This document shows, one piece after another, positions 32,575 through 44,540 of a stretch of DNA of 64,000 nucleotides. The DNA lies in the NCBI GenBank assembly GCA_026874595.1, contig CM049311.1, positions 70,352,453-70,416,452 on the forward strand. The letters are read 5' to 3'. Source of the stretch: Sipunculus nudus (Eukaryota; Annelida; Sipuncula; Golfingiida; Sipunculidae). The notes beneath the pieces are model-generated. The model was not told the DNA's origin, did no database searches, and was given only the letters and a program-made list of their open reading frames with translations. A program made the translations under genes and the position numbers. How positions within the stretch are numbered: position 1 is the first letter of the stretch; every line of letters begins with the position of its first letter.

Positions 32575-32768
32575 GATGTAATGAGCTTAATGTCTAGCCA
32601 GGTAAGTCTAAACATGTACAGGATTTTGCCCTGTGTCATAGTCCGTGGGCATGTACTAATGACAACTTGTTACATGACTTTTATGTATTGCTATATGTAA
32701 ATATGTTTAGCTGGACCCTGTGAGATAGAACGATACGATGTATCGAGAAAATACCGTGTATTTTCTTT

Positions 32769-32781
32769 AAAAAGGAGGGGG
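32769..32781 (+). other. polypurine tract
   Basis: AAAAAGGAGGGGG lies three bases before the 3' LTR, the expected primer for plus-strand synthesis. Confidence 0.85.
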
Positions 32782-32784
32782 TGA

Positions 32785-33933
32785 TGTCACCAGACAATAG
32801 GTGACAATATGTACGGTGTTTTGTATCATAGTTTAACAAAGTCTGTTCTCTATTGATATTGACGTGAAGCGTCATCCTAAAGCGTTGACAGGTCTTGATT
32901 GTATATATATATATTGTGTATTCTTGTATGAAATCCCATCGGCTATCAGCTGATTTATCCGTGTCACGCATCGTGTGTATTATTATTATGTGGTATGTGG
33001 GTCGCCATGGTGACGCTAACAGTCAAACTAGGTCACATATATCCTTATATGGGACACTTGAGAAATAAGCCAATCAGAGAACCGGATCGCCGTATTGTGA
33101 CGACGATTGTGACGTCAGAGTTCAGGGAGAGACGCTGGAAGCTGCCTTCAGTTGGGTCTTGAAGCTTGAGGTGGCAGCACGCACGCACGGGAGTAGGAAC
33201 ATTGAAACGCCAGAAACGGCATAGAAGCAAGCTTCTACATGTAGCAAGGACCCAGCTCATGAGAACTCAGCCGTGCTGCCGACAGAGCTTCGTATTGGCG
33301 ATAAAGTGAGAGAGCGTTTGTCACCTGCCGGCCTAGTTCAGCTTGACCTAGATACATAACCGCCGTAAGCCGTGAAACCGTTGCTACAAGAGCAAGGTCA
33401 AGGACTCTAAGCTCCTCGTAAACAAAAAGCTCTATTGCATTCATGTGAACGTGAACATACCCGGGTCGCTGACAAGCAAGATCAGTTGAAGATCGCTAAA
33501 CTCAGAAAGACTGGATCTATATGGTACTAACCATACGCTAGATTCTACACAAAACAGTAACCAGAGATCTCTGAAGGAACTGGACTTTATGGTTTTTTTA
33601 TACAAACCATGGACTCAGTAAAAATATCCTGTAATTTTAATGTGAAGAGCTGTCGTATTGACACATCAACGCACACACTCACATTGGTGTCTCTGTAAGT
33701 ATTGTCTTGAATTATATTTGTGAATTTAACCTGATGTCTCATAGTTTCTATTGATCTGGGTGTATGATTGTCTGGTATTTTAATACACGTCCTTAAATGA
33801 ACCTGGAAATGTCACCTGTAATGACCGGGATCTAATTTCTTGATGAGTGAAATCAAGTGGCGAGCGTAAACCCATCGTATGGTTTTATAGGATATATCCG
33901 TTGTAAAGTTTTCACGTTAAGTTAGGGGTGACA
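32785..33933 (+). repeat. 3' LTR of the Gypsy-type element
   Basis: 1149 bp, same ends as the 5' LTR. It directly follows the polypurine tract, and the right flank resumes the (AT)n target sequence. Confidence 0.95.
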
Positions 33934-34594
33934 ATATATATAAATATATATGTAGGTCAAGAGAAAGAGTGACGCCTTTTCGATAGACAAACTTTTATCC
34001 CAGCCCCTTCCCCCATATCCTACCCCAACATGTAACATACAACGCTGTATTATCAGAGGTTTCATAAGGTATATATTAATGTATGAAGGTTGCAAACATT
34101 TGTATGCTAGAGTTGTGTATTATCGATGTGTCTATTTGTGTTTGTGTGTGTGAGAATAGTTTAATTTCAGCAGTGCGCATATATAATTTTTAAATGACTT
34201 GAAATCTCTCTAAATGGGAAAGAAAAATGTTTAGAATTTTAACTTTGTGTATTAAAAGAATTTTTAATGACGCTACTATACTAAAAGTGGTATATCTCTT
34301 TAACTTAGCACCGATTGCTCTGGAACCTGGGCCTTTGGCAAAGCAGCCTCGGTTTGGTAAGAACACATTCCATTCTTTTTTTATATACTTAGTTTACAGA
34401 CTGCCAATGAATAAAATGATAGAAATGAACAAAAAAATCTACTAGGACAGCATTCGGCCTCACGCATGGAAGCTTTCAAGGTAGTGTTTTCCCCAATATA
34501 CATAGTGTACAACAATATAACGTTGCCTTTGAGGCCATTAATCATCTAGGCGCCGTCAGTTCGAACTAATTTAAAGACTATAGGCATCATCGAT

Positions 34595-34747
34595 ATGCCG
34601 ACAGCGGGGAGGCCCGGAGGAACATTTCATTTGTTTGGAAGGAGACATCTAGACAAAGATCTAGCGCCAAAACCATCTGGAATGATATCACACCTCAGAC
34701 GAACTATTGACAACAGGAAGGCACCCAAAAAATATGGAGCTTCGTGA
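34595..34747 (+). CDS. short ORF kept in both duplication copies (copy A), unknown
   Basis: 50 codons from ATG to TGA, starting MPTAGRPGGTFHLFGRRHLD and ending RKAPKKYGAS, rich in basic residues. Copy B differs by one Met-to-Leu change and one synonymous change. The opposite strand is also open for about 100 codons in both copies, so the open frame may be fortuitous. I do not recognise it. Confidence 0.2.
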   Translation: MPTAGRPGGTFHLFGRRHLDKDLAPKPSGMISHLRRTIDNRKAPKKYGAS

Positions 34748-35734
34748 ATCTGTATTTTCCCACAGGCAACTTTGGAATATACAATACTTCTTGCTGTTAT
34801 TTTTATTGACCAAACGAACGAGAAACCTTTCAAGTTAGACAGTGGCTTCCGGCGGAAAAATCTGTAGTTTCCTCCCCTTAACTTTTTTATATGTCTACAC
34901 GGTGTCTGTCCAAAAATATGAGCTTTTTTTGTGTCTCTATGGAAAATAATCCAATAGGCAAAGCCATTATATGTTTAAGTTTTATATACATTGAGAATGA
35001 ATAAATTAATCGAACTTATAACTGAACACCTAAAATATGGACAGATTTAAAGAGATACACTGGCAAACTTAAATGACTCCCTCACATATTATAGACATCA
35101 AAGTTACAGATCAATTGCGCATCCAGAGGGGAGGGAGTTCCAGTGGGTCCGGACACCCTCCAATTGAGTTGCAACAACTTTTTATGGATTTAAACCCTAT
35201 TTTCATGCCTACATCCCTCCCTTCTTAGATCAGGAGACGTTTTTTATGTTGTCTTACTTACTAGTCTTCCTAGGTTTGACCCTCCCCTTTAGGAGCCGTA
35301 ATTAAAAAATTTTATCTAAAATCTTGGATCCGCTCCAATACATTTACTTCATTTGGTATATCTGCAACAAATTAAGGGTTGAACTGACCACAAAGAAAGG
35401 TAACAACGGAAGTCTAAGGAATTCTATCGAAGAACCTATAACTTACAATCACATATACATAATACTAGTATTTGGTTTGCATTTAATAGGCAAAAAAAAT
35501 AAGGTTTGGTTCTCAGGCATATTTTATAAATCAATGCAGGCGGGCGGTTATATTCATTTTTTTATGTTTCGATAAAAATGTCAAGTGATAAGAGAAAAAT
35601 CATGATAACACGTATCTATTTAGCTGAACAAGTAAAAGCACTACATAACTAAGGAAATTTTCTCAAAATTGTACTATTTTATCTACTTAAAAGAAATTTC
35701 CAAGCAACTGGACCTCAAATTGGTTATTTTTTAT

Positions 35735-37425
35735 TAGCTCAGCTGACTTTCAGTCATGCTGGGCTATAGCGATGGGTCTTTGTCCGTCGTCCTTCCGTCT
35801 GTCCGTCCGGCCGTCCGTTAGCAGGGCACAAATCGTAACCGTAGGGGCTAGGGCCATGAACCCTATGCAGTCTTACAGGTTCTGAAAAGATCTCCTTGCA
35901 AACCTGAAATTAGGTCACTGCGACCTATATTCTCGAAGTTATGGGGCGTGTTTGCACCCCCCAGAAATAATTCTTTAAGCCAAAATTTTCATCCCAAACC
36001 TTCCATCTTTCACTTACAGCTCACCTACCAACAGGGGAAGAACCATAATTATTTTGAGGTCACAAGGTCAAAGTTCAAGGTCACAGAACGAACTTCTTTG
36101 AAAAGCCTGTGGATGCATTTTCAAGTGAAATTGTTCAACCCAAACCTTCAGTCTTTCACATATGCCACATCTATGCATCACTGAATGTGATTCAAACTTC
36201 ATATTTATGGGTCTTTTTGCATGAAGAAATAACTAATTGATTTTGAGGTAAGCTGGTCAGGAGGTTTAAGGTTGCAGGTCTAAGTTATTCACTCATTGGT
36301 TGCCAAGTAATTACACCCGGCCAGATGTAAGTGGTTAGTAGTTACCCATCATTTAGAAAGAATCCAGTTGATATGTGTGCAAAAGGCCAAGGTCATAGGT
36401 CAGGGATGTTCACAATAACTTATTTTGTAGACCATCTCTATTTTTCTTGTACATATAACCATTGGTTATGGTACATCTCACTGTGTGGCTGTAATTGTGA
36501 GTGATGCTGGTGACATATGACTCTCTTTTGTATCAGCCTGTTAAGTGATAAGGCTGAGTGATAAATACCTCGTTACTGCATAACAAAAACACTGTTACCG
36601 GAATGCTTCAGCCAGGCATTAAGACTGTGAGAGTATAGTATTAAGGTTTAGCTACTGATTTATAAGGTGATGGGAACATTTTGCAGTTTATTTTATGGAA
36701 TCATAGCAATAAACTAAGTTTCCTTGATATCTGAATATTTTTATATAAATCACCAGATATAAAAGCAAATGTTTGTTCTCATAATATGTGGATGTGTACC
36801 TGGATTTAGGATGGCTTTTTTTAATTACAAGACCTTTAGTCATGCTTTCTGCATTTCTTTTCTTTCAGGTTTTGCAGTTTACCTACCCTGCTGATCCCAT
36901 TGAAAAGCAGAGTGATAATTAAAAATATTGGACTTACACTTTTTACATTTGCATATCTATAAATCTAATATGAGGGCCTGAAAAGCCTTTTGAATTGTTT
37001 TGGACATTCATTACTGTAACATCCTTTGGAGAATTTGCTACAAGTTTGGTCTCTTATTGGAGGATGTGTGATATCAAATGTCAGACTTGTCAGAAATCCA
37101 TTATGTCTGCCAGTTAGCCACCTATATTCTCTGAGTTACGGGGTGTGTTTGCACCTCCCAGAATTAATTCGTATAGCCAAAATAATCATCCCAAACCTTA
37201 CATGTCAATAGAGGAACAAACCTTTTGATATTTAGGTCTTAGGGTCAAAGGTCAATGTCTTAGGACCAGCTTCTTGAAAGAAGTTGTGGATGCATTTCAA
37301 GTCAGACTTTTCATCCCAAACCTTCCATCTTCCAAGTATGGTCAGATACCATATGGTATACCATCAGGCTTAAAATACAGGTCATGCTTGTCAGCTGAGC
37401 GTCATGACCCATGGGTCACTTCTTG
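35735..37425 (-). mobile_element. non-autonomous element, related family, inside copy-A-specific block
   Basis: Inverted: the hairpin end TAGCTCAGCTGAC..GCTGGGCTA is at 35735-35766, followed by a CCGTC-type simple repeat (about 35785-35820). The GCTCAGCTGA and ACCCATGGGTC end is at 37391-37425. The interior has recurring AAACCTTCCATCTT words and no long ORF. It lies within the 2.7 kb missing from copy B and explains most of that block. Confidence 0.7.
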
Positions 37426-38543
37426 AATATAAAAATAAAATATTCTGATGATGGGATTTAAAATTGACGCGGGCGGTGCATGAGAACCATACCTTTTATT
37501 TGTTGTTGGCCTTAAGCTGCCTTTCATTACATGCGTTTATTTGTCCCTGTGGGACCCGCCCGGGTCCAAGCATGCAGAGCAGAGAGACCCTTTCCATAAA
37601 TGTGTGCATGGGTTCCCGCATGCGTATGACCCATTTATTGCGGTAAACGAATGCACGAACATATCATAATTTCTACTGCACAATCATAATTTCTTAAGTT
37701 AAGTGTAACATTTTAATCCAATATACAGTTTAAACATTTATTATAGCGAAGCAAGCCTTGAGGCGGGTATCTCATCAGACAGGCTAAGATGCAGGTTATC
37801 TCCTGCCACACGTTACTTAGAGACGTCTGCCGGGCCGTATCTCAAAGGAAACTTGTCGTATATTTCTTTTGTTCAACCTTAAAGCACTGTTGTCTCTTTT
37901 ATCCTTTCCAAAAAAACAAGGGCTAATACCAGTATCTTGTGTACCGCAGGTGGCATTCGCATTGCAAGATCTGCATGCATGCGGGTCCCGCTCGACGGCC
38001 CGCACGTTTGGAAAGGGGCCAATGATAATAAACCTGTTGGATTTATCCGTTCGGGATAAGGCACCCTTATACAAATTTATGGTCTTCAATAAGAAACCTT
38101 TTTTTATCGGTAAAAGATCAACCGTTTTCTTTCAATTTAAAGGACAACGAGAAAGCGTATATGTATCTAAGCTAGTGCTGGGATTCTATTCAGGTTCCAT
38201 TGAACACTGGCTCCATACACTATACTTATATATTTTACACAAGTATATTTTATCTCTTGAGAAATCTTATGGTCTACAGGTAGCTCTTCGCCAACTTCTT
38301 GATTTTTTAGCTATAACTCAAATTTATTAGAATTATTAGATTCCATTTATAACTTATGCCCCCTCCCCGCCATTTCCGCCATATTTTTAAATGTCTTTTT
38401 TTAATCTATATATGCATGCGTGACTACACAGTGCTAATATGTTTATTCGTACAATGAAGTACATTATAATATGAAATGAATGGAAATATGAAATGAATGG
38501 AAATATACAGAAGGAAGGTAAACAAAGTTCAGTCCATACTCAC

Positions 38544-38643
38544 TTCAAAGTCAGCAGTATATAATAAATCAATTAGCGTTTTAACCTCATCGTAGGTCAG
38601 ACATGAGGAACACATTCCGTCTATGCATTTGATCCTCTCTGAA
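38544..38643 (-). pseudogene. candidate exon of unknown gene, copy A
   Basis: On the minus strand, between the acceptor ACATTCAG and the donor GAA|GTGAGTATG, a frame of 32 codons reads RIKCIDGMCSSCLTYDEVKT then LIDLLYTADFE. The identical segment occurs in copy B. I do not recognise the protein. There are three cysteines in CIDGMCSSC. No convincing neighbouring exons were joined, so it may be a fragment of a duplicated gene. Confidence 0.35.
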
Positions 38644-38842
38644 TGTCAATTTTTATTTATGGATGTTGTTATCTGTGGTAAGGGCATACCGTTGTATTAC
38701 GATAGACTTCCTACAGCGAAGGACGCCGGTATAGTCTACCGTAAACTTACGGCCCATGTCAAAGTGTGTACAACGGACGGACAGACGGATGGAAATTGTG
38801 TGTACATCTGATTTAACAAAAAAAAAAAAACTGGAAAACAAT

Positions 38843-40436
38843 GAAGCCTTTGGCTGTTGCCAAATCTGAAAGAGTTGGCAGTCTGCGATGCTATTTAAAG
38901 ATACTGACACAATCTTGGTTCATCTGTTCACACATACTGAAAGACTTTGGCTACAATACTTTTTTTTCAAGCTGATGCTTCATAGGATTTTTTTTCACAA
39001 TGTTTAAAATAATAAAAGTTGCGGTCTTACGGTTTCAAAACGTGCCAGTCTAATATTCGGACGGACGAACGGACAGACGGATGGAAATTGTGTGTACAAC
39101 TGATTTAACGAAAAAATTGGAAAACAATGACGTAAAATTTTACTCTAAGTTTTACCAATAACCCAAACTTTTTATCAATCATATATAGCTCTATTAGTTT
39201 ATTTTTTTAGAATGAAATATTGGCCAGATGTGCCTTTTAACATTCTAAAAATCATTTTGTTTTTATACGGCACATCTATGGTGACACTTTGGTATTAAGT
39301 TGTACAAACGGCAAGAAACAATATGTATAGCCTAAGCATATTAAACTTACATATTCATGGAAATATAAAACAATGTAATATTTTTCAATTTACATATGTA
39401 TGCAAATATAAGACAAGGCCTGTAGGCCTAATGCAAACCTTTGCAATGGGATATACACCAGATATAATGCTTCAATGCTGGACCATTACTTTTCAAGTCC
39501 TTGGTTACATGTATATAAACAATACAAGTACTCAATATTTCGAACAAGAACCAATTACACAAACATCATTGTTGAAATTCTGGTATGGGTGCACACAACA
39601 CAAAAAATGATTGCAACATGCACCACCAGTCTTGTAAATGACGAAGGTATCAGAGACGTACACATATACCCAATTTCCGGCTGATAATACAAACCCCTCC
39701 TGAGAAAAAAGCAGGGACATGTACTGTGCAAAAATTATTATAGGTGGCGCCACCAGTCTTTTATACGACAAAGCTATCCGATATGTATAAATATGCCCAA
39801 TTTCAGGCTGATATATCAAACCTCTCCAATGAAATAATACACTGTGCAAAAGTCATTGTAGGTGGCGGCACTTTTGACCTGCACCTGGCTAGATTGAATG
39901 AACTCTTGACCTGTCCCTTGTTGCACTGAGCGGACTCTTGACCTGTTGCATAATCTGACAGAGTTGGTAATCTGCCAAAGCTATAAATAGCTCCAGGATG
40001 ACCTTTGGCGCCATATCTTATGCAGTGGGACGTCTGCCAAAGCTATGAATAGAATGCAGCTACTGCACTGAGAGAACTCTTTACCTACAATCGCCTGCCC
40101 TGAATGAACTCTTGACCTTTGCCTAATCTGATACAGTTAGCAGTCTCAAAGCTATCAATAGACTCAGGATGGCCTTTGGCTGTTGCCAAATCTGAAATAG
40201 TTAGCAGGCTGCGAAGCTATTTATAGATACTGACACGATCTTAGCCTGTTGGTTAATCTGTTTACACATACTGAAAGACTTTGGCTACAATACTTTTTGT
40301 TCAAGCTGATGCTTCATAAGATTTTTTTTAACAATGTTTAAAATAATAAAAAATGCGGTCTTACGGTTTCAAAACGTGCCAGTCTAATATTCGGACGCAC
40401 AGACGGACGGACGGACAGACGGATGGATGGAAATTG
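38843..40436 (+). repeat. pair of direct repeats about 1.3 kb apart
   Basis: About 240-bp copies at 38843-39085 and 40170-40436 share CTTTGGCTGTTGCCAAATCT, ACTGAAAGACTTTGGCTACA and CAAAACGTGCCAGTCTAATA, each followed by a GGACGGACAGACGG run. Copy B (46031-46275) has the block once and lacks 1.2 kb of this interval. Confidence 0.75.
39590..39885 (+). repeat. second locus of the about 150-bp tandem repeat
   Basis: Two to three units with TGTGCAAAAATTATTATAGG, GGTGGCGCCACC (about 39743), GACAAAGCTATCCGA and CCCAATTTCAGGCTGATA. It is the same family as at 13.5-14.1 kb and lies inside the block missing from copy B. Confidence 0.7.
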
Positions 40437-41443
40437 GACCACGACTGTAGCTCAGATGACATAGTCAGCTGAGCTAAAAAAATATGCCATGGTCAAAGTT
40501 GGGCAAACTTTAAGGTATTGATTTTACATTTATGCTAATAACTTAAAAAATACAAAATTTTGACCTAATTTCTGGTAACCTTGCCTTGTAATGAGGAAAA
40601 AATCATGAAAAAAATTCATACATTAAAATGATCTGTACAAAAGGTCTACAATTTGACAATTTGACAATTGAACTATCATCCACGAACCATCTAAAGCTTT
40701 GTAACTATCATCCATGAACTGTTGTTTCAACTTCACAGGAACTTTATTACATATTTATCTATTTAAACAGATTTTTAATGGAAACTAATATAATGACATC
40801 TGAGCCTATTCCATGATCAAAATATACAATTCTTTCTGATTTTAAAGAACAACAGAGACAGAAGTGGACCTCCATGTGGTTAGTAGGGGTCCTTTACAAT
40901 CGACAACCTCACCGTCCAGTTGTATAAAAGTCTGACCTGTGAGACATCCTCTAATTCCACCCTAGAATTCCATGGTGGCTGATGAGACAGAAGTCTTGAC
41001 CACGAAGAATAGTGTTAACCAGGCCGAATAATTTGTTAGTACTGAATATATACATGTGTGTCTGCAATTCAAACCCACATTGGATTTATTTACTGCCGGT
41101 TATTTTATTGCTTTGCACTCAAAGGAGAACTTAATTTCTAACAGAATTACAAGAGAAAATTTCTGAAATTCAAAATCAGAATGGACACAATTTATGCTAC
41201 ATACTGAACTTGTATCGTCACCGAATTGTTTCGCACCGAAATAAAGCAATAATATACAACGGCAAGAAATTTGTCTGTTCTTTTTTTCTGAAACTTCAAA
41301 GGTACATATATTCCTTTACAATGTATTCATGAAAATTCTTATATTTGCAAAAAAAAAGGCATGTTCACTTAGACAACACATGAAGACGTGACATTAAACT
41401 AATTTATGCCGATGTCAAGATGTAAAGACGCCGACGTCTTCCC

Positions 41444-41595
41444 TAAACAAACATTAGACGCGTCTATAACCGAAAAACACCAGCGTTTTCCCTATAAACA
41501 CAAGACGCGTCGTGTTTATCTCAATGTCTACCCGAAAAACCCCGGGGATAAACAAGAGACGCATCTTAGTTTATAAATACTAGACACGTTTTCTA
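41444..41595 (+). repeat. degenerate short repeats with ACGCGTC cores
   Basis: Units beginning ATAAACA or AAACAAACA followed by AGACGCGTC, AGACGCATC or AGACACGT start near 41444, 41493, 41548 and 41573. It lies in the spacer between duplication copies A and B. Confidence 0.5.
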
Positions 41596-41961
41596 GCTAA
41601 TACATTCAGGTGTTTATCAGTAAAACGTGTTTTACCCTTTACAGTGCAGCTAAAAATGCACTTAATAAGAGGCTTTCGAAACTATATGCAACCTATGCAT
41701 CGACAGATCATTTAAACCTTTGCTAACCTTATATTAAAGGAGATCTTGTAAGGCAAAGCAGCACAACGATAACTTTACAACATAAATTGACGATGAACAA
41801 CCAAAATAAGGTTGAAATACGTACGCAATTTGGTACCAGTGTTCATCTCCTATGGTGCTAATTCCTATAGCGCCTAATGCACGAGCTACCCAACTATATA
41901 GTTAAATGCTTTATAATTCTTAGGGAAATAGGGACTCAACAGTACTTACTACGCTCTTTAC

Positions 41962-41993
41962 ACAGCGCTTACTAACTTTATCGTAAGCGCTGT
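41962..41993. other. perfect 11-bp inverted repeat
   Basis: ACAGCGCTTAC and GTAAGCGCTGT are separated by a 10-base loop (TAACTTTATC). No coding context. Confidence 0.7.
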
Positions 41994-42316
41994 TAGTTTG
42001 ACCTCGTATCCTGAATCGCTACACCAGAGGGGAGCACTGTATTTAGGTCCATTCAGATGAGACCCTGTGCTGGAAGACACGACCTCCAAGATTGGCTACA
42101 ATTCTCACATGATTAATTAACAGCAAATATAAATGCTGTTGGCAAAATCTTTTAAGGGGTTGAAGAGGCCACTGTGTACGAGTTAGACTACAAACTGTTT
42201 CTATAAATATTTATGGTCCTATTGACTGCGTGTAAACAGTGCCCGATATGTGACACACAACTGATGTGACAAGGAATCTACATAATTATCAGGACGTGTT
42301 GTTAGCGAAACGGTTT

Positions 42317-42529
42317 ACAAGCCAAGTGAGGAATACACGGGCCAATGTTGTTCATTTCGCTTAGAGTGATAGCTCATCGCCCCGGTAACCAAACAGGCCA
42401 CAGGCTCAGAGAGAATGGCACCGCACGTGGTTTGCACAGCTCCTTGCGCACATAGGATGCCCGGCCCGGTGAGCTGTAATTCAAACGAAATGTAACAACA
42501 AAGGCTCCGTGCACACCTCGCTGGCTTGT
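42317..42529. mobile_element. imperfect terminal inverted repeat element (MITE-like), copy B
   Basis: About 213 bp starting ACAAGCC and ending GGCTTGT, with arms of about 50-60 bp around a central loop. GCACGGAGCC and CATTTCG-like blocks occur in both arms. Confidence 0.55.
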
Positions 42530-44540
42530 TTCAATTTTGCAGACAACGGATATATGGCTGCGCTTAAATAGTTTTAATGTCACAATCAAATCGGTCGATG
42601 ATGCGAGAACGAAGAGGACGCAAATAAAATTCGACTGTTCTTTACTAATAGCAACTATAAACTGTCATCAAGCGGTGCTTGAAGCGCAGCTCTGGGCGGA
42701 TCCATGATGCCGGTCGAGTGTTTGTTAACTTGCATATCTCAAACGGTCAAACAAGGCAGCGGGAAAAGCAGTTGTTTTTTTAGAAGCGCAAGATTTTCCG
42801 CTGCCTCGGGAGTGTAAGCATTTATAATCGAAAGAAATATAACAAACTCTTCTAATGAATAATATTAAACTCTAGACTCGCAAATCATCAAACTGCATTA
42901 TTTTGAGTAGGTTAACTCATGCAATGAAAAAGGACATAATGGAACTTGTGCATAGAGGCAGCAGGCATATAAGCCTACCGATTTTAAAAGGTTAAATGTT
43001 GGTCCCAGAGAGAGGCAGACATGTTGAATGAATAAAAGTTGTAGAAGTCAGAGTTTGAGCTGGGCAAGACTGCAGGGTTTCCCCTGATATACGTACCAAC
43101 TGCTTCACCAACGACTTAGTATGACAGAAAAAAAGAGGAAAGTTACCATATGACATATATAGAAAACAGTTATCTGTAGGCGGTGTACCGGTAAAAGGTA
43201 ATATAAGTTAATAGTGTATCTGCCGAAATCTAGAATCATTGTCACCCCATATCTTTTTATATTTTATCCAAAGATTTGAAATACAAGTTTTTTCCAAGCA
43301 AGTCCTTGGAAAATTTAGAACTGTTGACCTTGACCTCCATCAAAAATATCTGTTTTGTAATTGAAAAAAAAAAAACAAAGCCCTTTAATATGTATGATAT
43401 CTTAGTTTAGAACGCTAGAAAAGGACTGATATTTGCTATATACGTATTTCGATCATATGCATGACGCCACAGGAAGCGGGAAGGCCAGAAGAGCCATATA
43501 CGGTATACCCTCCTCATGAATATTTATGATTGCACTCAAATTATTTATTCTGAATGAGATTACACCTGTCTTTGTACATTTAAATTACAAAAAAAGTTAT
43601 ATTTATGTAAGTCAAGTGAAAGATTAATTTTTTTTTGCTTTAAATAAATGATTAGGTCATTTGAATATCCAATTTTGTTAGCAGTGAAAAATAAATAAAT
43701 AAATATATATTAATTTTAATACTATTCATAATAATAATAGGAATTCAAGAAATTCAGTTTAGGGTAAAATTCTGTTTTTCAACATGGCTTTTGTCGGAGG
43801 GGAGAGGGGGGCATTTACATGATATCAGGCCATCTAGATCCCAAGGGAACTGAACTGAAATGCTCCAATTTGGATATATATATATATAAATATATATGTA
43901 CGTCAAGAGAAAGAGTGACGCCTTTTCGATAGACAAACTTTTATCCTAGCCCCTTCCCCCATATCCTAACCCAACATGTAACATACAACGCTGTATTATC
44001 AGAGGTTTCATAAGGTATATATTAATGTATGAAGGTTGCAAACATTTGTATGCTAGAGTTTTGTATTATCGATGTGTCTATTTGTGTTTGTGTGTGTGAG
44101 AATAGTTTAATTTCAGCAGTGCGCATATATAATTTTTAAATGACTTGGAATCTCTCTAAATGGGAAAGAAAAAATGTTCAGAATTTTAACTTTGTGTATT
44201 AAAAGAATTTTTAATGACGCTACTATACTAAAAGTGGTATATTTCTTTAACTTAGCACCGATTGCTCTGGAACCTGGGCCTTTGGCAAAGCAGACTCGGT
44301 TTGGTAAGAACACATTCCATTCTTTTCTTATATACCTAGTTTACAGACTGCCAATGAATAAAATGATAAAAATGAACAAAAAATCTACTAGGATAGCATT
44401 CGGCCTCACGCATGGAAGCTTTCAAGGTAGTGTTTTCCCCAATATACATAGTGTACAACAATATAACGTTGCCTTTGAGGCCATTAATCATCTAGGCGCC
44501 GTCAGTTCGAACTAATTTAAAGACTATAGGCATCATCGAT

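Larger units (their letters stand above)
27175..33933 (+). mobile_element. Gypsy-type LTR retrotransposon, Gmr1-like domain order, RT core deleted
   Basis: A 6759-bp element with 1149-bp LTRs at both ends (TG...CA), a primer-site-like sequence after the 5' LTR and a polypurine tract before the 3' LTR. It is flanked by ATATA on each side within an (AT)n target. The internal order is gag, zinc knuckle, protease-like DSG, integrase, then a fragment with the end of RT and RNase H. Integrase ahead of RNase H is the arrangement described for Gmr1-like Ty3/Gypsy elements. The reverse transcriptase fingers and palm are absent, so this copy could not move unaided. The LTRs differ at 8 positions, so it inserted recently. 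Copy B of the surrounding duplication has the uninterrupted site near 43.88 kb. Confidence 0.93.
25594..40566 (+). repeat. segmental duplication, copy A
   Basis: Pieces align in order with 42317-46540: 25594-27174 with about 42317-43885, 33934-35502 with 43886-45470, 38225-39168 with 45485-46375, and 40413-40566 with 46376-46540. Copy A additionally carries the LTR retrotransposon, a 2.7-kb block (35503-38222) and a 1.2-kb block (39169-40412). Identity after about 25870 is roughly 97-98% by eye. Confidence 0.9.
40567..42316. other. spacer between duplication copies A and B
   Basis: No gene supported. It contains the ACGCGTC degenerate repeats and the 11-bp inverted repeat. GC content is slightly higher near 41.4-42.3 kb than in the surroundings. 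Confidence 0.6.

Noticed and set aside
31974-32784. Envelope gene making the LTR element a retrovirus
   Set aside because: After RNase H there is only about 190 bp before the polypurine tract; no envelope-like frame.
34627-34930. About 100-codon minus frame open in both duplication copies (also 44573-44875)
   Set aside because: Most of the A/B differences in this frame change the amino acid, so there is no sign of coding constraint.
37869-38330. 153-codon plus-strand open frame
   Set aside because: It spans the boundary of the copy-A-specific block, has no domain signature and is interrupted in copy B; likely fortuitous.
38653-38775. Second adjoining exon upstream of the 38544-38643 candidate
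   Set aside because: The frame looks coding on both strands, but no splice choice joins it to the neighbour without a stop codon.
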